Shown: positions 6,012 through 7,548 of the stretch, piece by piece
Layout of the letters: each line of letters begins with the position of its first letter
Numbering within the stretch: the stretch's first letter is position 1
NCBI GenBank assembly: GCA_012518325.1
Contig: JAAYSR010000202.1
Location: 1-7,548, forward strand
DNA from: Bacillota bacterium
GTDB lineage: Bacteria > Bacillota > Limnochordia > Darwinibacteriales > Darwinibacteriaceae
DNA: 7,548 bases
Direction: 5' to 3'
The notes under the pieces: model-generated
Told to the model about the DNA's origin: nothing
Databases searched by the model: none
What the model saw: only the letters and a program-made list of their open reading frames with translations
Translations under genes and position numbers: made by a program

Positions 6012-7449
6012 AGGATAAAGGTGAGAACAGGCTCACCACAGCCTCCAGTGCCCTGGACAGCAATGTCTGCTTTTTAAATTTCACATAGTCAAGCTCAACG
6101 CTGTTCTCCGCATCCTGCCTCAGGATCTCAGCATACTGACCGTTCAGATCCTGGGATTCAAAATACACAAACAGTTCATCATCGCGCTCAAGACTGCGGA
6201 AGTTCAGGTTCACCGTGCCGATACAAAGCACATCGCCATCAATCAGCATCGTTTTTGCGTGCATAATTCCGTTGTACTTAAAGACCCTCACTCCGCTGTC
6301 TATCAGCTGTCTGAAGTAGTAGTTCCTGATGTTGTGGTGGAACAGCCCCCCGAATGTATAGTAACTGGAAGTCATAATGCGCACATCAACCCCCCGCAAA
6401 GCCAAGGTTTTCAAACTCTGCAGCACTGGCTCTGACGGCGAGAAATAGGGGGTTTGAATCCACAGCCGCTCCCTGGCCCCGGTAATTAGGTTGAAGTAAC
6501 TTAAGTTGATTACATCTTGGTGGATGAATTTGTTGTACAGCCCATTTGCTATCGTCTGGGTCGGCAAATACCCATACACCGGGTATTCACCCGCTTCCAC
6601 ACTGGGGAAGTAATGACGCAGCCGATGTCTGAAACCTATTGGTTTGCGCCGTGTCGAGGCGATCCAGTCGGAGATGAAAATCTGCTGCAGATCGTGGACG
6701 CCTTCGCCAGCCAGGCGAATATGGGTGTCTCTCCACTCTTTGCCCCGCACGCCTTCAGCATAGCGCTCCCCCAAGTTCATTCCGCCCAAGTATCCAATCG
6801 TGCCGTCCACAATGACCAGTTTGCGATGGTTGCGATAGTTTAGTGCCCGGGCATAAGGCCTGACGCCGCGCACCTGGCCCCCCGCCTGCTTCAGTTCGAG
6901 AAAGAGGGGCTTAACCCAGGTCATAAAGCAGCCGAAGCTGTCATAGAGCAGCTTCACCTCTACCCCCTGCTGCGCCTTTTCTTTGAGAATGGCAATCAGT
7001 TCCTGGCCGACAGGATCATTGTGAATGGTGAAGTACTGCACATGAATGTGGTCCTGAGCCTTTCTTAAGTCGTCAAAAAGACGCTCAAACTTAGGCCGGC
7101 CGTTAGTGAAAATCTCTACACTGTTGTCAGCGGTGAACATGCTCCCGCACCACTGCCTGTGAAAACGCTGAGTTGGTGACAGTGTCCGATTAGAGGGGTT
7201 GTTGCTCTGTTGAATGATGTGGTCCAGCTCTAAGAAAAGGCCCTTATGGCGCTGCCTGATTTTTCTCCGCTGGTAGGCCCAATAGGACTCACTGCCGAAC
7301 AAAAGATAAAGCGCCAGTCCCACTACGGGCAGAAACGTCAGGGCTAGCAGCCAGCTAAAACGCTGGTTGGGTTTTTTGTTGCTGAAAAAGACAATCAGCA
7401 TCACAAAAAGCAGGTATCCCATGTAAAGCAGTGACAGAATCTGTTTCAC
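6010..7449 (-). CDS. cls: Cardiolipin synthase (two-HKD phospholipase D family)
   Basis: The 479-residue membrane enzyme should join two phosphatidylglycerol molecules into cardiolipin and glycerol. Residues 4-22 and 31-52 are two membrane helices; the second ends in LPVVGLALYLLFG, typical of the PLDc_N domain. Two catalytic HKD motifs follow: H208-R-K210 with D215-G (NHRKLVIVDG), and H397-A-K399 with D404-G (MHAKTMLIDG). Between them QTPYFSPSE near 332-340 matches the usual QTPYF(V/I)P segment. Length is normal for bacterial Cls. After the second motif the common RSLxLNFE stretch reads RSLERDDE (418-425): the glutamate is kept but the hydrophobic residues are replaced by charged ones. The start is a GTG with GGGGGAG 8 nt before it. 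It is 13 nt upstream of rlmA in the same operon. The symbol is a family name; which Cls paralogue is not decided. Confidence 0.93.
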   Translation of the reverse strand: MKQILSLLYMGYLLFVMLIVFFSNKKPNQRFSWLLALTFLPVVGLALYLLFGSESYWAYQRRKIRQRHKGLFLELDHIIQQSNNPSNRTLSPTQRFHRQWCGSMFTADNSVEIFTNGRPKFERLFDDLRKAQDHIHVQYFTIHNDPVGQELIAILKEKAQQGVEVKLLYDSFGCFMTWVKPLFLELKQAGGQVRGVRPYARALNYRNHRKLVIVDGTIGYLGGMNLGERYAEGVRGKEWRDTHIRLAGEGVHDLQQIFISDWIASTRRKPIGFRHRLRHYFPSVEAGEYPVYGYLPTQTIANGLYNKFIHQDVINLSYFNLITGARERLWIQTPYFSPSEPVLQSLKTLALRGVDVRIMTSSYYTFGGLFHHNIRNYYFRQLIDSGVRVFKYNGIMHAKTMLIDGDVLCIGTVNLNFRSLERDDELFVYFESQDLNGQYAEILRQDAENSVELDYVKFKKQTLLSRALEAVVSLFSPLS

Positions 7450-7457
7450 AAGAAAAT

Positions 7458-7464
7458 CTCCCCC
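7458..7464 (-). promoter_or_regulatory. Ribosome binding site of the cardiolipin synthase gene
   Basis: On the - strand GGGGGAG lies 8 nt before the GTG at 7449 and supports this non-ATG start. The GTG directly begins the charged-then-hydrophobic N-terminus expected of the enzyme. Confidence 0.8.
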
Positions 7465-7484
7465 TACAGAATAAACCGCTTACT

Positions 7485-7518
7485 ACTTTGTGTGAAATGA
7501 TACTAACTCATTACACAA
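7485..7518. promoter_or_regulatory. Imperfect inverted repeat upstream of the cardiolipin synthase gene
   Basis: TTGTGTGAAATGA (7488-7500) and TCATTACACAA (7508-7518) are inverted copies, differing only by a 2-nt GA insertion, around a 7-nt TACTAAC centre. On the - strand TATCAT (7502-7497) inside it matches five of six bases of a -10 box, but I see no good -35 box at 15-18 nt. It could be an operator for the cls-rlmA unit or a leader hairpin. On the - strand one frame is open from the window edge to a TAG at 7485, so part of this region might instead be the tail of another gene. Confidence 0.35.
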
Positions 7519-7548
7519 CGTACTGCTATTTCCTGCTGAACCCTTCCG

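Noticed and set aside
6517..6843. A 108-codon + strand frame opposite the cardiolipin synthase
   Set aside because: It is antisense to the region that includes the first HKD motif and has no family features.
1..7548. CRISPR arrays, insertion sequences, tRNA or rRNA genes, toxin-antitoxin or phage genes
   Set aside because: I saw no regular repeats, transposase, structural RNA or phage motifs; nearly all bases are taken by ordinary genes.

Overview
The window has about 7.5 kb of mid-GC bacterial DNA carrying seven complete genes and one truncated gene, packed into two converging groups. Strong GGAGG-type ribosome binding sites, two GTG starts, a Gram-positive-style RlmA methyltransferase and an anaerobe-type ferritin-like protein suggest a member of the Firmicutes (Bacillota) or a close relative, probably anaerobic or microaerophilic. 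This is inferred from gene content only. The substrate-binding protein has an ordinary signal peptide and no lipobox cysteine, which is unusual for a monoderm Gram-positive and leaves a diderm lineage possible.

Left half, + strand (1-3628). The C-terminal third of a ROK-family sugar kinase or repressor enters from the left edge. After a 94-nt gap come a carbohydrate ABC transporter substrate-binding protein and two MalF/MalG-type permeases of the CUT1 class. The permease genes overlap by 4 nt. A strong hairpin without a T-run lies between the binding-protein gene and the first permease gene. A 10-bp-stem terminator closes the unit. There is no ATPase or glycoside hydrolase gene in the window, so the importer probably borrows a shared MsmK/UgpC-type ATPase encoded elsewhere.

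Right half, - strand (7449 down to 3643). In transcription order the genes are a cardiolipin synthase, an RlmA-type 23S rRNA guanine methyltransferase, a response regulator with a GGDEF (diguanylate cyclase) output domain, and a two-motif ferritin-like diiron protein. The first two genes are 13 nt apart and the ribosome site of the second overlaps the stop codon of the first. The last two abut exactly (TAGATG), which implies translational coupling. I see no convincing terminator in the 89 nt between the two pairs, so all four genes could share a transcript that ends at the same symmetric hairpin that terminates the transporter operon.

I did not find a clearly new biological system. The best leads are the exactly coupled diguanylate-cyclase/diiron-protein pair, the intercistronic hairpin in the transporter operon, an orphan perfect Shine-Dalgarno sequence before the binding-protein gene, and a short sequence shared by the upstream regions of the two - strand gene pairs.
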